Assembly: GCF_014207705.1 (NCBI RefSeq)
Contig: NZ_JACHIU010000001.1
Location: 6,626,501 to 6,690,500 of the forward strand
Length of the DNA: 64,000 bases
Direction of reading: 5' to 3'
Source of the DNA: Sphaerisporangium rubeum
GTDB lineage: Bacteria; Actinomycetota; Actinomycetes; Streptosporangiales; Streptosporangiaceae
A model generated the notes under the pieces. That model did not search any database. It was given only the letters and a program-made list of their open reading frames with translations, and was not told the DNA's origin. Shown here in pieces: positions 1-8,383 of the stretch. A program made the position numbers and the translations under genes. Numbering within the stretch: position 1 is the stretch's first letter; every line of letters begins with the position of its first letter.

Positions 1-295
1 CATGCGGCCCGGCCAGATCGTGAGCAAGATGGCCAAAAGGCTGCGGCCCGGCAAGGTGTTCATCGACTGGAGCCAGAACAACCCGGCCAAGACCACCGTC
101 ACGCCGTACTCCCTGCGCGCCAACCCGGACCCCACGGTCTCCACACCGATCACATGGGCCGAGGTCGAGGCGTGCGAGGATCCGCGCGAGCTGGTCTTCA
201 CCCCTGATGACGTGCTGCGACGCGTCACCGAGCACGGCGATCTCATGGCGTCGTCCGCGACGCCGCGACCGAGCGGCGGCGCGCAGGGGCCTTAG
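1..295 (+). CDS. LigD-type polymerase domain, C-terminal end (partial)
   Basis: The frame is open from the left edge of the window to a TAG at 293-295, so only the last 97 or so residues are present. The sequence keeps a FIDWSQNN stretch, then PYSLRA and a PTVSTPITW motif. These are typical of the C-terminal part of the LigD/PolDom archaeo-eukaryotic primase-polymerase domain, which fills gaps with nucleotides during Ku-dependent end joining. No ligase or nuclease domain follows, so the polymerase is either a stand-alone protein or the last domain of one. The gene ends in a short Ala/Pro/Gly-rich tail. Whether ku and a ligase gene lie upstream cannot be seen. Confidence 0.85.
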   Translation, partial: MRPGQIVSKMAKRLRPGKVFIDWSQNNPAKTTVTPYSLRANPDPTVSTPITWAEVEACEDPRELVFTPDDVLRRVTEHGDLMASSATPRPSGGAQGP

Positions 296-360
296 GCTTG
301 ACCCGACGGGGTATGGGAGGCGGCGAGCACAACGCTCGCCATCGACGGAGGGGACGCACC

Positions 361-594
361 ATGTCGGAGATGGATGTGACCGGCGACGGCCGGCCGGTGG
401 ACGCGCTCGACCCGCTGGACGACATCGCCGACGAGCTGGAGACCGAGGTGCCGGAGGCCGACGCCGTCGAGCAGCACCGCGGCATCCGCGCCGACCAGCG
501 GGAATGGCCTCTGGAGATCCGTTACGACGTGGATCCGGCCGACGCCGTCGACCAGGAACGCGAGGTGGATCTCGGCGACGACGACTATCGCTGA
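361..594 (+). CDS. Small acidic protein of unknown function
   Basis: A 77-residue, strongly acidic protein. I chose the ATG at 361 because a GGAGGGG ribosome site lies just upstream (about 346-352); the frame is open further upstream but without a better start. The sequence has two copies of a short motif, EADAVEQ and PADAVDQ, about 35 residues apart, and ends in GDDDYR. There is no signal peptide or membrane segment. Similar small acidic proteins with a DPADA(A/V)(E/D)Q element occur in Streptosporangiales as far as I recall. The role is unknown; I do not assign a function. It lies between the end-joining polymerase and a TetR regulator with no obvious operon link. Confidence 0.7.
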   Translation: MSEMDVTGDGRPVDALDPLDDIADELETEVPEADAVEQHRGIRADQREWPLEIRYDVDPADAVDQEREVDLGDDDYR

Positions 595-747
595 GCAGGT
601 TACCGGTGCGTAGGATGTATACCCCAGGTCCGGGGAGCCGAGGGGCCCCGAGCCCGGCCGGCACAGGACCGGCGGCGTGCCGACCGGCATGAGACGCCGG
701 AGCGCCGGCCGAGGGCCGAGCGCGTGAACCGTCCCAAGGAGAATCCC

Positions 748-1368
748 GTGACCGCTTCCCCGGACGCCAAGCCCCGGGGCACCCGGCTGCCCCGGATGGC
801 CCGTCGCCGACAGTTGCTCAACGCGGCACAAGAGGTCTTCGTGGAGAACGGCTACCACGCGGCCGCCATGGACGAGATCGCCGAACGGGCCGGTGTCAGC
901 AAGCCCGTGCTGTACCAGCACTTCCCCGGCAAGCTGGAGCTGTACATCGCGCTGCTCGACCTGCACGTCGAGGACATGACCACGCGCTGCCGCGAGGCCC
1001 TGGCCTCCACGACCGACAACAAGCAGCGCGTGCAGGCCGCCATCGGCGCGTTCTTCGACTTCGTGTCCAGCCAGGGTGAGGCGTTCCGCCTGGTCTTCGA
1101 GTCCGACCTGCGCAACGTCGCGCCGGTCCGCCAGCGGGTGGAGCGCTCGCTGCGCGAGTGCGCCGAGATGATCAGTCAGGTCATCCAGGAGGACACCGGC
1201 TGCTCCAGCGACGAGGCGCACCTGCTCGGCGTCGGCCTGGTCGGCATGGCCGAGGTCAGCGCGCGCTACTGGCTGTCGCAGCACGGCACCATCCCGAAGG
1301 ACACGGCGACACAGCTCATGGCCCGCCTGGCCTGGCGAGGCATCGGCGGGTTCCCGCGCACCACCTGA
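748..1368 (+). CDS. TetR-family transcriptional regulator
   Basis: A 206-residue TetR/AcrR repressor. The N-terminal helix-turn-helix is clear: RRQLLNAAQEVFVENGY, then MDEIAERAGVSKPVLYQHF with the conserved K-x-x-L-Y-x-H-F recognition helix, about residues 20-65. The rest is the all-helical ligand and dimer domain. The GTG at 748 is preferred over the GTG at 724 because AAGGAG at 736-741 gives ideal spacing. The gene precedes DUF3107, a ferritin-like protein and a DEAD-box helicase; this order is common in actinobacteria. The effector and target genes cannot be read from sequence. Confidence 0.93.
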   Translation: MTASPDAKPRGTRLPRMARRRQLLNAAQEVFVENGYHAAAMDEIAERAGVSKPVLYQHFPGKLELYIALLDLHVEDMTTRCREALASTTDNKQRVQAAIGAFFDFVSSQGEAFRLVFESDLRNVAPVRQRVERSLRECAEMISQVIQEDTGCSSDEAHLLGVGLVGMAEVSARYWLSQHGTIPKDTATQLMARLAWRGIGGFPRTT

Positions 1369-1469
1369 GCATCCCTTTGTTCGCTTGACGCGATCAGAGC
1401 AGGCGGCACGGCCTCGTGGGGGACACGATGGGATCGACACACATCGTCGAGGCCGTGAAAGGACCCCGG

Positions 1470-1700
1470 ATGGAAGTCAAGATCGCTGTACGTTCCGTGC
1501 TGCGCGAGCTCGTCGTCGAAGTCGATCTCACCGCCGAGGAGGTCGAGCAGGAGCTGCGCAACTCCCTCGCCGCCGACCGCGGGGTCTTCACCCTCACCGA
1601 CGTCAAGGGCCGCCGGGTGGTCGTGCCGGTGACGTCACTCGGCTTCGTCGAGATCGGCGAGGACGAGAGCCGCGTCGTGGGCTTCGGCGGCACCCTCTGA
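1470..1700 (+). CDS. DUF3107 family protein
   Basis: A 76-residue protein beginning MEVKIAVRSVLRELVVEV and containing LTAEEVEQELRNSLA, the usual layout of DUF3107. This small family is nearly always found near a TetR gene and a DEAD-box helicase in actinobacteria. The ATG at 1470 is chosen because AAAGGA at 1458-1463 lies at good spacing and family members start at MEVKI; an upstream in-frame ATG at 1416 lacks this support. The fold is predicted small alpha/beta, with no membrane segment. The function is unknown. It lies about 100 bases after the TetR gene and may be cotranscribed with it. Confidence 0.87.
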   Translation: MEVKIAVRSVLRELVVEVDLTAEEVEQELRNSLAADRGVFTLTDVKGRRVVVPVTSLGFVEIGEDESRVVGFGGTL

Positions 1701-1980
1701 CGCGGGGCTAAAGACCCGGACAGGCGTCCCGCTCTCCCAGGGAGCAGCCGCGCGGCCGCCGGGCTCCGCGCGCGCCGTCCCGCTTGCGTGCGGCGGCGGG
1801 ACAGTCGGCGCACTCCCTGCGGAGCACGGGCCGAGAGGTCCAGCGATAAGGTGCGCATCTCGTCATGGAACTGCCGTAGCGGCGCGAGGCCCTCATGCTC
1901 CGACGCTACAACCGCCGGAGGCGTTCGCGCCGCACGATCAGCGAGCCGATCGCCGCGAACACCGGAAATCTCGTCCCGCT

Positions 1981-2658
1981 CTACGGGCCCGGGACGAGAC
2001 CGAGGGCCGACATGCGTTTGCCGTGCTCCTCGGTGAGCCGGGAGAACAGCCGGCCGATGCCGATCTGGCCGGCGTCCGAGGTGCCGTCGACCGCGCCGCC
2101 GGCCACCAGGAGCAGAGCCAGCTCCGGACGGGTCGCGGCGAGGCGGTGCGCCTGGCTGAGCGCCTCGCCGACCAGGCGCCGGGCCCAGAGCGCGAGCCGG
2201 CCCGCGTCCTTGGGGTTCTCCGCGAGCGCCGCGCGCACCCGCTCCACGGCGAACTCCGACCTGCTCTCCTCGGCGAGCACCTCGTCGACCAGCTTGCGGG
2301 TCTCCGGCTCCGCCTGCCGCGCCGCCTCGCGGTAGAAGTCACCCGCGATCCCCGTGCCGACGTACGCCTTCACCAGCGCCTCCAGCCAGTCCCCCGGCTT
2401 GGTCTGCGCGTGCCAGTCGTCCAGCGGCGCCACGAACGGCGCCATCGCCGCCTCGGGATCCTGGCCGAGCGCGGCCAGCCGGTCGCGCAGCAACTCGAAA
2501 TGGCCGTACTCGGCCACCGCCAGGTCGCTGAGCGCGGCGCGGTCGGTGAGCGAGGGAGCGAGGGCCGCGGCGTCCTCCGCGAGCTTGAGGAACGCCGTCA
2601 GCTCCGCGTAGGCGAGCACTCCGAGCAGGTCGACGGCACCGGGAGGGGAATCACTCAT
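1981..2658 (-). CDS. Ferritin-like fold protein (tRNA hydroxylase-like family)
   Basis: A 225-residue, mostly helical protein starting MSDSPPGAVDLLGVLAYAEL. It belongs to the ferritin-like proteins annotated near MiaE in actinobacteria. A four-helix bundle with E/H residues is visible, such as YAELTAF, AEYGHFELLRDR and EESRSEFAV, spaced as in di-iron bundles. I cannot confirm all iron ligands, so enzyme activity is uncertain. The ATG at 2656-2658 is the natural start. It is divergent from the DEAD-box helicase and converges on DUF3107, a conserved neighbourhood. The much longer open frame on this strand opposite the helicase gene is a shadow. Confidence 0.82.
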   Translation of the reverse strand: MSDSPPGAVDLLGVLAYAELTAFLKLAEDAAALAPSLTDRAALSDLAVAEYGHFELLRDRLAALGQDPEAAMAPFVAPLDDWHAQTKPGDWLEALVKAYVGTGIAGDFYREAARQAEPETRKLVDEVLAEESRSEFAVERVRAALAENPKDAGRLALWARRLVGEALSQAHRLAATRPELALLLVAGGAVDGTSDAGQIGIGRLFSRLTEEHGKRMSALGLVPGP

Positions 2659-2955
2659 AAGGGCAGCGTAATCCCGGTGCCGCGCGGCCTCGTCCTGGAC
2701 GTGCCGGACGAGCCTTACCGTGTGGAACACGAAGAAATCGGCTCGCAGTTGTGGTATCGAGTACACTGCTCTGTAAGAGTGCGACCGCAGTATGTCATCC
2801 AGGGCGATTTCGCCCCGACTGATAGCCCCCGCGAGAGATCCGCGGCGGTCGCCAGACGAGATGAGGGTTGGCTTGTCCGTGCGGACCGGCCCGGGGACCA
2901 CACCCCGGCCCGCGGTCCCGGAGCCCGCCTTCGCAGGAGACTTAGGCAGGCAGAG
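2659..2955. other. Divergent intergenic/leader region before the helicase
   Basis: About 300 bases between the ferritin-like gene (leftward) and the helicase (rightward). No coding region is supported on the plus strand: the frame is open but has no plausible ATG, GTG or TTG start with a ribosome site. The stretch 2740-2800 is less GC-rich than its surroundings and probably holds the promoters. An AGGAGA at 2935-2940 is the best Shine-Dalgarno but has no start codon at normal distance. A long 5' leader for the helicase mRNA is therefore possible. Confidence 0.45.
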
Positions 2956-4854
2956 CTGACCACGTTCAAGGACCTTGGAGTCATCCCGGAGATCGCCGAT
3001 GCCCTGGAGACCGAGGGCATCGTCTCCCCCTTCCCCATTCAAGAGATGTCGCTGCCGATCGCGCTCGGCGGTCACGACGTCATCGGCCAGGCCCGCACCG
3101 GCACCGGCAAGACCTACGCCTTCGGCGTGGCGATGCTCCAGCGGGTCGGCAAGCCGCGCAAGAACCGCAAGAAGCCACGCGGCCTGGTCGTCGTGCCGAC
3201 CCGCGAGCTCGCGCTCCAGGTGACGGAGGACCTGCTGGTGGCCGGCGGCAAGCTCGGCTCCCGCATCCTCACCGTCTACGGCGGACGCGCGTACGAGCCG
3301 CAGGTCGAGTCGCTCAAGCAGGGTGTGGACGTCATCGTCGGCACCCCCGGCCGGCTGCTCGACCTCGTCAACCAGAAGCACCTCGACCTCGGTCAGGTGT
3401 CCATGCTGGTGCTCGACGAGGCCGACCGCATGCTCGACCTCGGCTTCCTGCCGGACATCGAGCGCATCATCAAGCTCGTCCCGGCCGAGCGGCAGACCAT
3501 GCTGTTCTCCGCCACCATGCCGGGTGAGATCGTCACGCTGTCGCGGCGCTACCTGACGCGTCCCACGCATGTCCGGGCCGAGAACGCCGACGCCGACAGC
3601 GACAGCCCGTCCACGACCACACAGTTCGTGTGGCGTGTCCACCGCATGGACAAGATCGAGATCGTCGGCCGCGCGCTGCAGTGCGAGGGCCGAGGGCTCA
3701 CCATGGTCTTCTGCGAGACCAAGCGTGCCTGCGACATGGTGTCCGAGCAGCTCAAGGAGCGCGGTTTCGCCTCGGCGGCCGTGCACGGCGACCTCGGTCA
3801 GGGGCAGCGTGAGCAGGCGCTGCGCGCGTTCCGCAACGGCAAGATCGACGTGCTGGTCGCCACCGACGTCGCGGCGCGCGGCATCGACATCGACGACGTC
3901 ACCCACGTCGTCAACTACGACTGCCCGCAGGACGAGAAGGCCTACGTCCACCGCATCGGCCGCACCGGCAGAGCGGGCCGCACCGGCGTGGCGATGACCT
4001 TCGTCGAGTGGGAGGAGCTCACTCGCTGGAAGGTCATCAACAACGCGCTCGGGCTGGACTTCGCCGAGCCCGAGGAGACCTACTCCACCTCGGCGCACCT
4101 CTACACTGCGCTCGGCATCCCCGAGGGCACCAAGGGTGTGCTGCCTCGCGCCAACCGGTCGCGTGCCGGGCTGGACGCCGAGCGCATCGAGGACCTCGGC
4201 GAGACCGGCAGGCACCGCTCCTCGCGCCGTGACGAGCGTGACGATCGCCGCGGCGACCGTGGCGACCGTGGCGACCGCGAGGAGCGCCGCGAGCGGCCGT
4301 CCCGCAACCGGCAGCGCCGCCGCACCCGCGGCGGTCAGACGCTCGGCGCCGCCGAGGACGCAGCCGTCCTCGCTCCGGAGCCGGCCGTCTCGGAGGCGGT
4401 CGTCCCGGAGCCTGTCATCGCCGCACCGGCCGTATCGGAGCCGATCATCTCGGAGCCCGTCATCGTGAATCCCGTCGTCGCCGACCTCCCCGCCGAACCC
4501 TCCGCCGAGACACCGGCCGTGACCCGCAGGGTCGCGCGCCGCAGGGTCGCGGCCGAGGGCGACGTCCTCGCCGCGCCACCGGTGCGCCGGGTGCGCAGGG
4601 TCACGGTCGCCGAGACCCCGGCGCCGGTGGTGGACGACTGGGACGACACCGACGACGGGTGGGAGGACGACGTGGCGGAGACCCCGCGCGTGACCACCCC
4701 CCGTCCGGAGCCGGAGCGGATCATCCCCGCCTCTCCGTTCTCGATCATCTTCTGTTCCCCCGACCTCGCCGACGACGACCAGGAGGTGGCGCCGTCCGCC
4801 GCCTCCGAGCGCGGCCAGCGCCGCCGTCCGCCGCAGCGCGGCCGGAGGGTCTAG
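2956..4854 (+). CDS. DEAD-box RNA helicase
   Basis: A superfamily 2 ATP-dependent RNA helicase of about 632 residues. The Q motif is TTFKDLGV...PFPIQ; motif I is ARTGTGKT (about residues 46-53); then PTRELALQ, GTPGRLLD, the DEAD box in VLDEADRMLDLGF, SAT, and HRIGRTGRAGR (motif VI). The C-terminal third is charged and disordered: an Arg/Asp/Glu-rich stretch (RRGDRGDRGD and basic RQRRRTRGG, likely RNA-binding), then an acidic Pro/Val-rich region. The start is unclear. Homologs begin at the Q motif, and the only codon there is CTG at 2956 (giving M-T-T-F-K). An internal ATG would delete the Q motif. Expected roles are RNA remodelling, ribosome assembly or cold adaptation. Confidence 0.9.
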   Translation: MTTFKDLGVIPEIADALETEGIVSPFPIQEMSLPIALGGHDVIGQARTGTGKTYAFGVAMLQRVGKPRKNRKKPRGLVVVPTRELALQVTEDLLVAGGKLGSRILTVYGGRAYEPQVESLKQGVDVIVGTPGRLLDLVNQKHLDLGQVSMLVLDEADRMLDLGFLPDIERIIKLVPAERQTMLFSATMPGEIVTLSRRYLTRPTHVRAENADADSDSPSTTTQFVWRVHRMDKIEIVGRALQCEGRGLTMVFCETKRACDMVSEQLKERGFASAAVHGDLGQGQREQALRAFRNGKIDVLVATDVAARGIDIDDVTHVVNYDCPQDEKAYVHRIGRTGRAGRTGVAMTFVEWEELTRWKVINNALGLDFAEPEETYSTSAHLYTALGIPEGTKGVLPRANRSRAGLDAERIEDLGETGRHRSSRRDERDDRRGDRGDRGDREERRERPSRNRQRRRTRGGQTLGAAEDAAVLAPEPAVSEAVVPEPVIAAPAVSEPIISEPVIVNPVVADLPAEPSAETPAVTRRVARRRVAAEGDVLAAPPVRRVRRVTVAETPAPVVDDWDDTDDGWEDDVAETPRVTTPRPEPERIIPASPFSIIFCSPDLADDDQEVAPSAASERGQRRRPPQRGRRV

Positions 4855-4868
4855 CGGGAGATGAGGGT

Positions 4869-4904
4869 ACGGCCGGAGCCGTCCTTCGGGACGGGTCCGG
4901 CCGT
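4869..4904. terminator. Strong hairpin with TTCG tetraloop after the helicase gene
   Basis: Fifteen bases after the helicase stop lies a nearly perfect hairpin: outer arms ACGGCCGGA/TCCGGCCGT (9 bp), one G/G mismatch, then inner arms CCGTCC/GGACGG closed by the extra-stable loop TTCG. There is no long T-tract, as is usual for actinobacterial intrinsic terminators. Confidence 0.75.
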
Positions 4905-5011
4905 TCGAGCAATGCGAGCCGACCAGGTGGGGATGTGGACAGCCAGCCACGCGGCCGACGCGGGGACCACGACGGTGGTCCTGGCGTGAATCCGCAGTAT
5001 CGTGGTGCCGT

Positions 5012-5890
5012 GTGAGCACGCCGCGCTTCCTGACGCTGCCTCCGGGTGTCCGTCAGCAGACCATCGAGACACCCGTCGGTGCCTTCGCTGCTCTGGAGGC
5101 CATGCCGCTGCACGGCGTCCCCGAGCGACTACCCGCGCTGCTCGTGCCGGGCTTCACCGGGAGCAAAGAGGACTTCATCGCCGTCCTGCAGACCCTCGCG
5201 CACGCCGGCCGCCGCATCGTGGCGATCGACATGCGCGGCCAGTTCGAGACCAAGGGCCCCGACGACCCGGCCGCCTACACCTGCGAGGCCCTCGGCGACG
5301 ACATCGACCACGTGGCCGCGGCTGTCGGCGGCGGCGAACCCGTCCACCTGGTCGGCCATTCCTTCGGCGGCCTCGTCACCCGGGAGACCGTGATCGGCGG
5401 CGCCACCAAACTGGCGTCGTACACCCTCATGAGCTCGGGCCCCGCCGCCATCACCGGCCAGCGCGAGAAGCTCTGCCGCGCACTGCTCGGCGCGCTCCCC
5501 GAGGTCGGCCTGGAGAACATCTGGGCCACCCGCATGGAGCCCGACGCCATCGCCGCCGGGGTGCCCGACGACATCCTGTCGTTCCTGCGCACCCGGATGT
5601 TCGCCAACTCCCTCATCGGCCTCACCACCATGGCCCGGCAGATCCTCGACGCCGTGGACCGCGTGGACGATCTGCGCGCCGTGGACCTCCCCACTCTGGT
5701 CCTCTACGGCGAGCACGACGACGGCTGGCCCCCCGGCTCGCAGTCCGAGATGGCCGACCGCCTGGACGCCGACTGCTTCGTCGTCCCCGGCGCGGCCCAC
5801 TCCCCCGCCGTGGAGGCTCCGGAGACCACGGCCCACACCTTGACCCGCTTCTGGAACCAGTCGGAGCGTCACCTGCTCCACAACCCCTGA
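5012..5890 (+). CDS. Alpha/beta hydrolase
   Basis: A 292-residue cytosolic alpha/beta-hydrolase-fold enzyme. The nucleophile elbow is GHSFGG (in VHLVGHSFGGLVTRE). The oxyanion-side motif is PALLVPGFTGSKEDF, and the late acid/His region reads LYGEHDDGWPP and PGAAHSPAVEAPE, where GEHDD carries the acid and AAHSP the His. The GTG at 5012 starts MSTPRFLTLPPG; there is no signal peptide. The substrate is unknown (esterase, lactonase or peptidase are all possible). It converges with an ArsR gene, leaving six bases between stop codons. Confidence 0.9.
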   Translation: MSTPRFLTLPPGVRQQTIETPVGAFAALEAMPLHGVPERLPALLVPGFTGSKEDFIAVLQTLAHAGRRIVAIDMRGQFETKGPDDPAAYTCEALGDDIDHVAAAVGGGEPVHLVGHSFGGLVTRETVIGGATKLASYTLMSSGPAAITGQREKLCRALLGALPEVGLENIWATRMEPDAIAAGVPDDILSFLRTRMFANSLIGLTTMARQILDAVDRVDDLRAVDLPTLVLYGEHDDGWPPGSQSEMADRLDADCFVVPGAAHSPAVEAPETTAHTLTRFWNQSERHLLHNP

Positions 5891-5896
5891 GTCCGG

Positions 5897-6190
5897 CTAC
5901 TCCTCGGCCAGCACCAGTGCCAGCAGACCGGGGAAGCGCGCGTCGAACTCCGGCCTGCGCAGCCGGTTGAGGCGCCGCGGCCCGCTGTCGAGCTGTTCCA
6001 GCAGCCCCGCGGCGCGGAGCACGGCGAAGTGGTGGCTCGCGGTGGCCTTGGACACCGGGAGGTCGAAGGCGCCACAGGGCCTGGTGAAGTCGGGCCAGGT
6101 GGAAAGCTCGCGCACGATGGACCGCCGCACCGGGTCGGCGAGAGCGTCCAGCGCGTCCTGAAGCGTCACCTCGGCGGGATCGGTGTGCAC
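5897..6190 (-). CDS. ArsR-type winged-helix regulator
   Basis: A 97-residue winged-helix DNA-binding protein. ALADPVRRSIVRELS (first helices) and LPVSKATASHHFAVLRAAGLLEQ (helix-turn-helix with the SHH signature) are diagnostic of ArsR/HTH_20 proteins. No CxC metal site is visible in the recognition helix, so it probably does not sense metals through that site. The start is GTG at 6188-6190. A 7-bp inverted repeat about 80 bases upstream (6268-6290) may be its operator. Targets are unknown. Confidence 0.9.
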   Translation of the reverse strand: MHTDPAEVTLQDALDALADPVRRSIVRELSTWPDFTRPCGAFDLPVSKATASHHFAVLRAAGLLEQLDSGPRRLNRLRRPEFDARFPGLLALVLAEE

Positions 6191-6789
6191 CGGCGTCCGG
6201 CTGCGGCGTAACGTGGCCTGCTTGACGATGGCGGGCCTCCCATCGGGTTCGGGGACGAAGCCGTGATCGTATCCGTCGTCAAGGGATACGCACGTGGACT
6301 TCCGGCGGTTCGCCCGATCCGTAGTTTAGGGAAGCATCCATGACCATGTCGGCATATTGGGATGTTTCATCCCGTGCGCCGCCGGCTCTTCCCGTCCCGG
6401 CGTCTGGACGGCTCGCTCATGACGCCGGAGACAGCGAGAAATCGCCTCAAGCCAGGCAGTATTTTGTCAGATTTGTCCGATTAGTGTTTTATGTGAACGA
6501 TGCGAGAGGAACGGTCGGGTCGCCATCCTCCCGCAGGTGAGGGCCCGGTCGACCTGCAGCCGGACCTACGGGAAATCCGTTATAGCGGCCTGCGTTACGT
6601 GCCTGTTCGACCCTCCTGCGCCATGTTATGGTGCGGAGGCAGCCAGGACATCTGCCATATGCGCCGCCAAATTCTGCATTTCTCGCCACTCATGCCGATT
6701 CGCATGAGGGTGCGGCATGGCTCGACCCACCACCATGACCTCTCCGGGCTGCCCGAAAACGCGGCGGCCGTCAGTTTTGGAGCGTGACA
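6191..6789. other. Long intergenic region, no supported gene
   Basis: About 600 bases between divergent genes. Base composition is distinctly less GC-rich than the flanks, mainly around 6300-6360, 6450-6500 and 6570-6680. Short open frames exist, for example 6340-6540, but codon use and the lack of a ribosome site argue against them. The region probably holds the ArsR promoter and operator, and a promoter for the gene at 6790; TATGGT near 6624 is a possible -10 box. Confidence 0.5.
6268..6290. promoter_or_regulatory. Inverted repeat upstream of the ArsR gene
   Basis: Perfect 7-bp arms CGTATCC and GGATACG separated by 9 bases, 78 bases upstream of the ArsR start. The size suits a winged-helix dimer, so autoregulation is a reasonable inference. 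Confidence 0.45.
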
Positions 6790-7863
6790 ATGCCGAACGG
6801 CATGATCCACACCTCCGAGGACGCCTTACGCGACCTCAAGACCAAGCAGACGTACACCATCCCGTCCAAGCTCAGGGGACGTCCGGGGGGCACCCTCGTG
6901 ACGTACACGCTCGCCCCGGACAAGACGGTCGACAGCATCACCCCCGGCCTCGTCGGGAAGCTCGACGGCGACGACGCGGTCGACGACGCGACCGAGCAGC
7001 GCGTGCCTCTCGGTGCCGCGCTGCGGAACGTCTACCCTGACGGCATCCAGGTCCGCCTCTACGGCACCAGCACCAAGATCATCGCGTTGGACCCGCTTGG
7101 TCGCGTCATCGGCGGCAAGGACCGCCGGATCGACCTCGTGGACCCGTCGCACGCCGCCCCCGACAACCTGTCGGAGCTCGGCGTCTCGGTCGAACAGGAC
7201 TCCGACGACAAGTCCGACGACGACCCGGATCAGGTGTACTACTACGTCGGAAAGAAATCGGCCTGGACCACACGGATCCAGACCTGCACCGCGCTCGCCA
7301 TGTGGAGCCGCTCGGCCGGACTCTCGTATCTGTCCCACGCCGACGCCGCCACACCCTCAGAGACGATCGCGAAGGAGATGACACGGTTCTTCGAGGCCGC
7401 GGCGGCCACCGATGCGGACCTCTCGGCGAGCGGCGAGCTCAGCGTCTTCCTCTTCACCGCATCGGACACGCCGGCCAGCAGGTTCAGCTCGCTGGAAACG
7501 ACCTTTCTCGCACTGAACCACATCAAGGGAGAATACGCGCGCTACTTCTTCGAGCGGGCCAAGTGCCATATCGTCGGCCACAGAGACGCCGTCGTGGTCT
7601 CGAGCACCGCACGACCCAAGGTTCTCCGTCCCTACGCCGACTACGTGCCGTACCTGCTGACCCGTTACGCCGAGCGCGGCGAGGAACACATCCGCGGCAT
7701 CCTCATCGACGTCCTCAGGACCGCCGAACCGAACCGCGACTTCGAGCCCCAGGCGTACAAAGCCGCCAAGAAAGCCGGTACCGAGCACAGAGATCTGCAG
7801 CGGCTTCTGTACACCGTGGCCGGCTACAGCGAACAGGAGGCGGCGGAGCGCTGGGATCTGTGA
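6790..7863 (+). CDS. Unknown protein with a Cys-His motif like N-terminal Asn amidohydrolase (NTAN1)
   Basis: A 357-residue soluble protein without a family I can name with confidence. Residues 1-160 form an unassigned, partly acidic region (DSDDKSDDDPD near 140-150). The second half contains QTCTALAMWSR, then GLSYLSHADAATPSETI: Cys166, His183 and Asp185 are spaced as in eukaryotic NTAN1, where T-C-H-I and L-x-H-x-D build the active site. HIVGHRDAVVVSSTARPKV further on could be the second half of such a fold. The ATG at 6790 has TTTGGAG eight bases upstream; a GTG at 6784 is the alternative. If the resemblance holds, the likely chemistry is side-chain amide hydrolysis. It stands alone after an AT-richer spacer, which may indicate horizontal origin. 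Confidence 0.6.
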   Translation: MPNGMIHTSEDALRDLKTKQTYTIPSKLRGRPGGTLVTYTLAPDKTVDSITPGLVGKLDGDDAVDDATEQRVPLGAALRNVYPDGIQVRLYGTSTKIIALDPLGRVIGGKDRRIDLVDPSHAAPDNLSELGVSVEQDSDDKSDDDPDQVYYYVGKKSAWTTRIQTCTALAMWSRSAGLSYLSHADAATPSETIAKEMTRFFEAAAATDADLSASGELSVFLFTASDTPASRFSSLETTFLALNHIKGEYARYFFERAKCHIVGHRDAVVVSSTARPKVLRPYADYVPYLLTRYAERGEEHIRGILIDVLRTAEPNRDFEPQAYKAAKKAGTEHRDLQRLLYTVAGYSEQEAAERWDL

Positions 7864-7873
7864 CCAGGAGACC

Positions 7874-8326
7874 CTAGACCGGCTCCCCGAGAATCAACCG
7901 CCGATGAAGGTCCTGCAGCCCCTCAGGCAGCTCCTCCGGAGCGAACCACCCGGCCTCCAGGACCTCCATCGGATCGATCCGCAACGTGCCACCCACGTAC
8001 CGTGCCTCGTACGCGATCTCCAGCCGCATCCGGTACCCGCTCCGCAGATACGCCGGCCGCCCCACCTTCACGTCGAGCCCCGTCTCCTCCCGCACCTCCC
8101 GGACGACGGTCTCCTCGAAAGTCTCCCCGCGCTTGGCGTACCCCCCGGGCAACCCCCATGGCCGCGCCACCGGCCACAACCGATGCTTCAGCAGCAGCAC
8201 GTTGCCGTCCGCGTCCCGCACGACCCCCGTGACCCCGACGACGAACTTGGCGTGCCGCAGGTAGACGACCCGCCACTGCAGCGGCCCGGCCATCGAGTGC
8301 CAGACCCGTGCGACGAGCCGCTTCAC
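7874..8326 (-). CDS. Nudix hydrolase
   Basis: A 150-residue Nudix pyrophosphohydrolase. The Nudix box is complete: GGYAKRGETFEETVVREV followed by REETGL, with the metal-binding REXXEE core. An upstream VGVTGVVRDADGNVLLLKH strand matches MutT-like enzymes. The start is GTG at 8324-8326, which has GGGAGG at ideal spacing on this strand; internal ATGs are less suitable. The substrate (oxidised nucleotides, nucleoside diphosphate-X or a capped RNA) cannot be told. It is divergent from the MpaB-type oxygenase gene. Confidence 0.93.
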   Translation of the reverse strand: MKRLVARVWHSMAGPLQWRVVYLRHAKFVVGVTGVVRDADGNVLLLKHRLWPVARPWGLPGGYAKRGETFEETVVREVREETGLDVKVGRPAYLRSGYRMRLEIAYEARYVGGTLRIDPMEVLEAGWFAPEELPEGLQDLHRRLILGEPV

Positions 8327-8383
8327 GTGGTGCCTCCCGCGAGGTGTAGGAATGCGCCGTAAGAATGTTTCCGGGGTGGGACT

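Noticed and set aside
2023-2955. Helicase reading frame extended upstream to an ATG at 2023
   Set aside because: This part overlaps the ferritin-like gene antisense, has no family resemblance and shows no coding-type composition; the frame is open only because of high GC.
2659-5019. Very long minus-strand open frame opposite the helicase
   Set aside because: Its translation is a His/Asp/Val-rich mirror of the helicase with no motifs; only its last 225 codons (1981-2658) are a real gene.
6340-6540. 66-codon open frame in the long intergenic region
   Set aside because: No ribosome site, no recognisable domain, and codon use unlike neighbouring genes.
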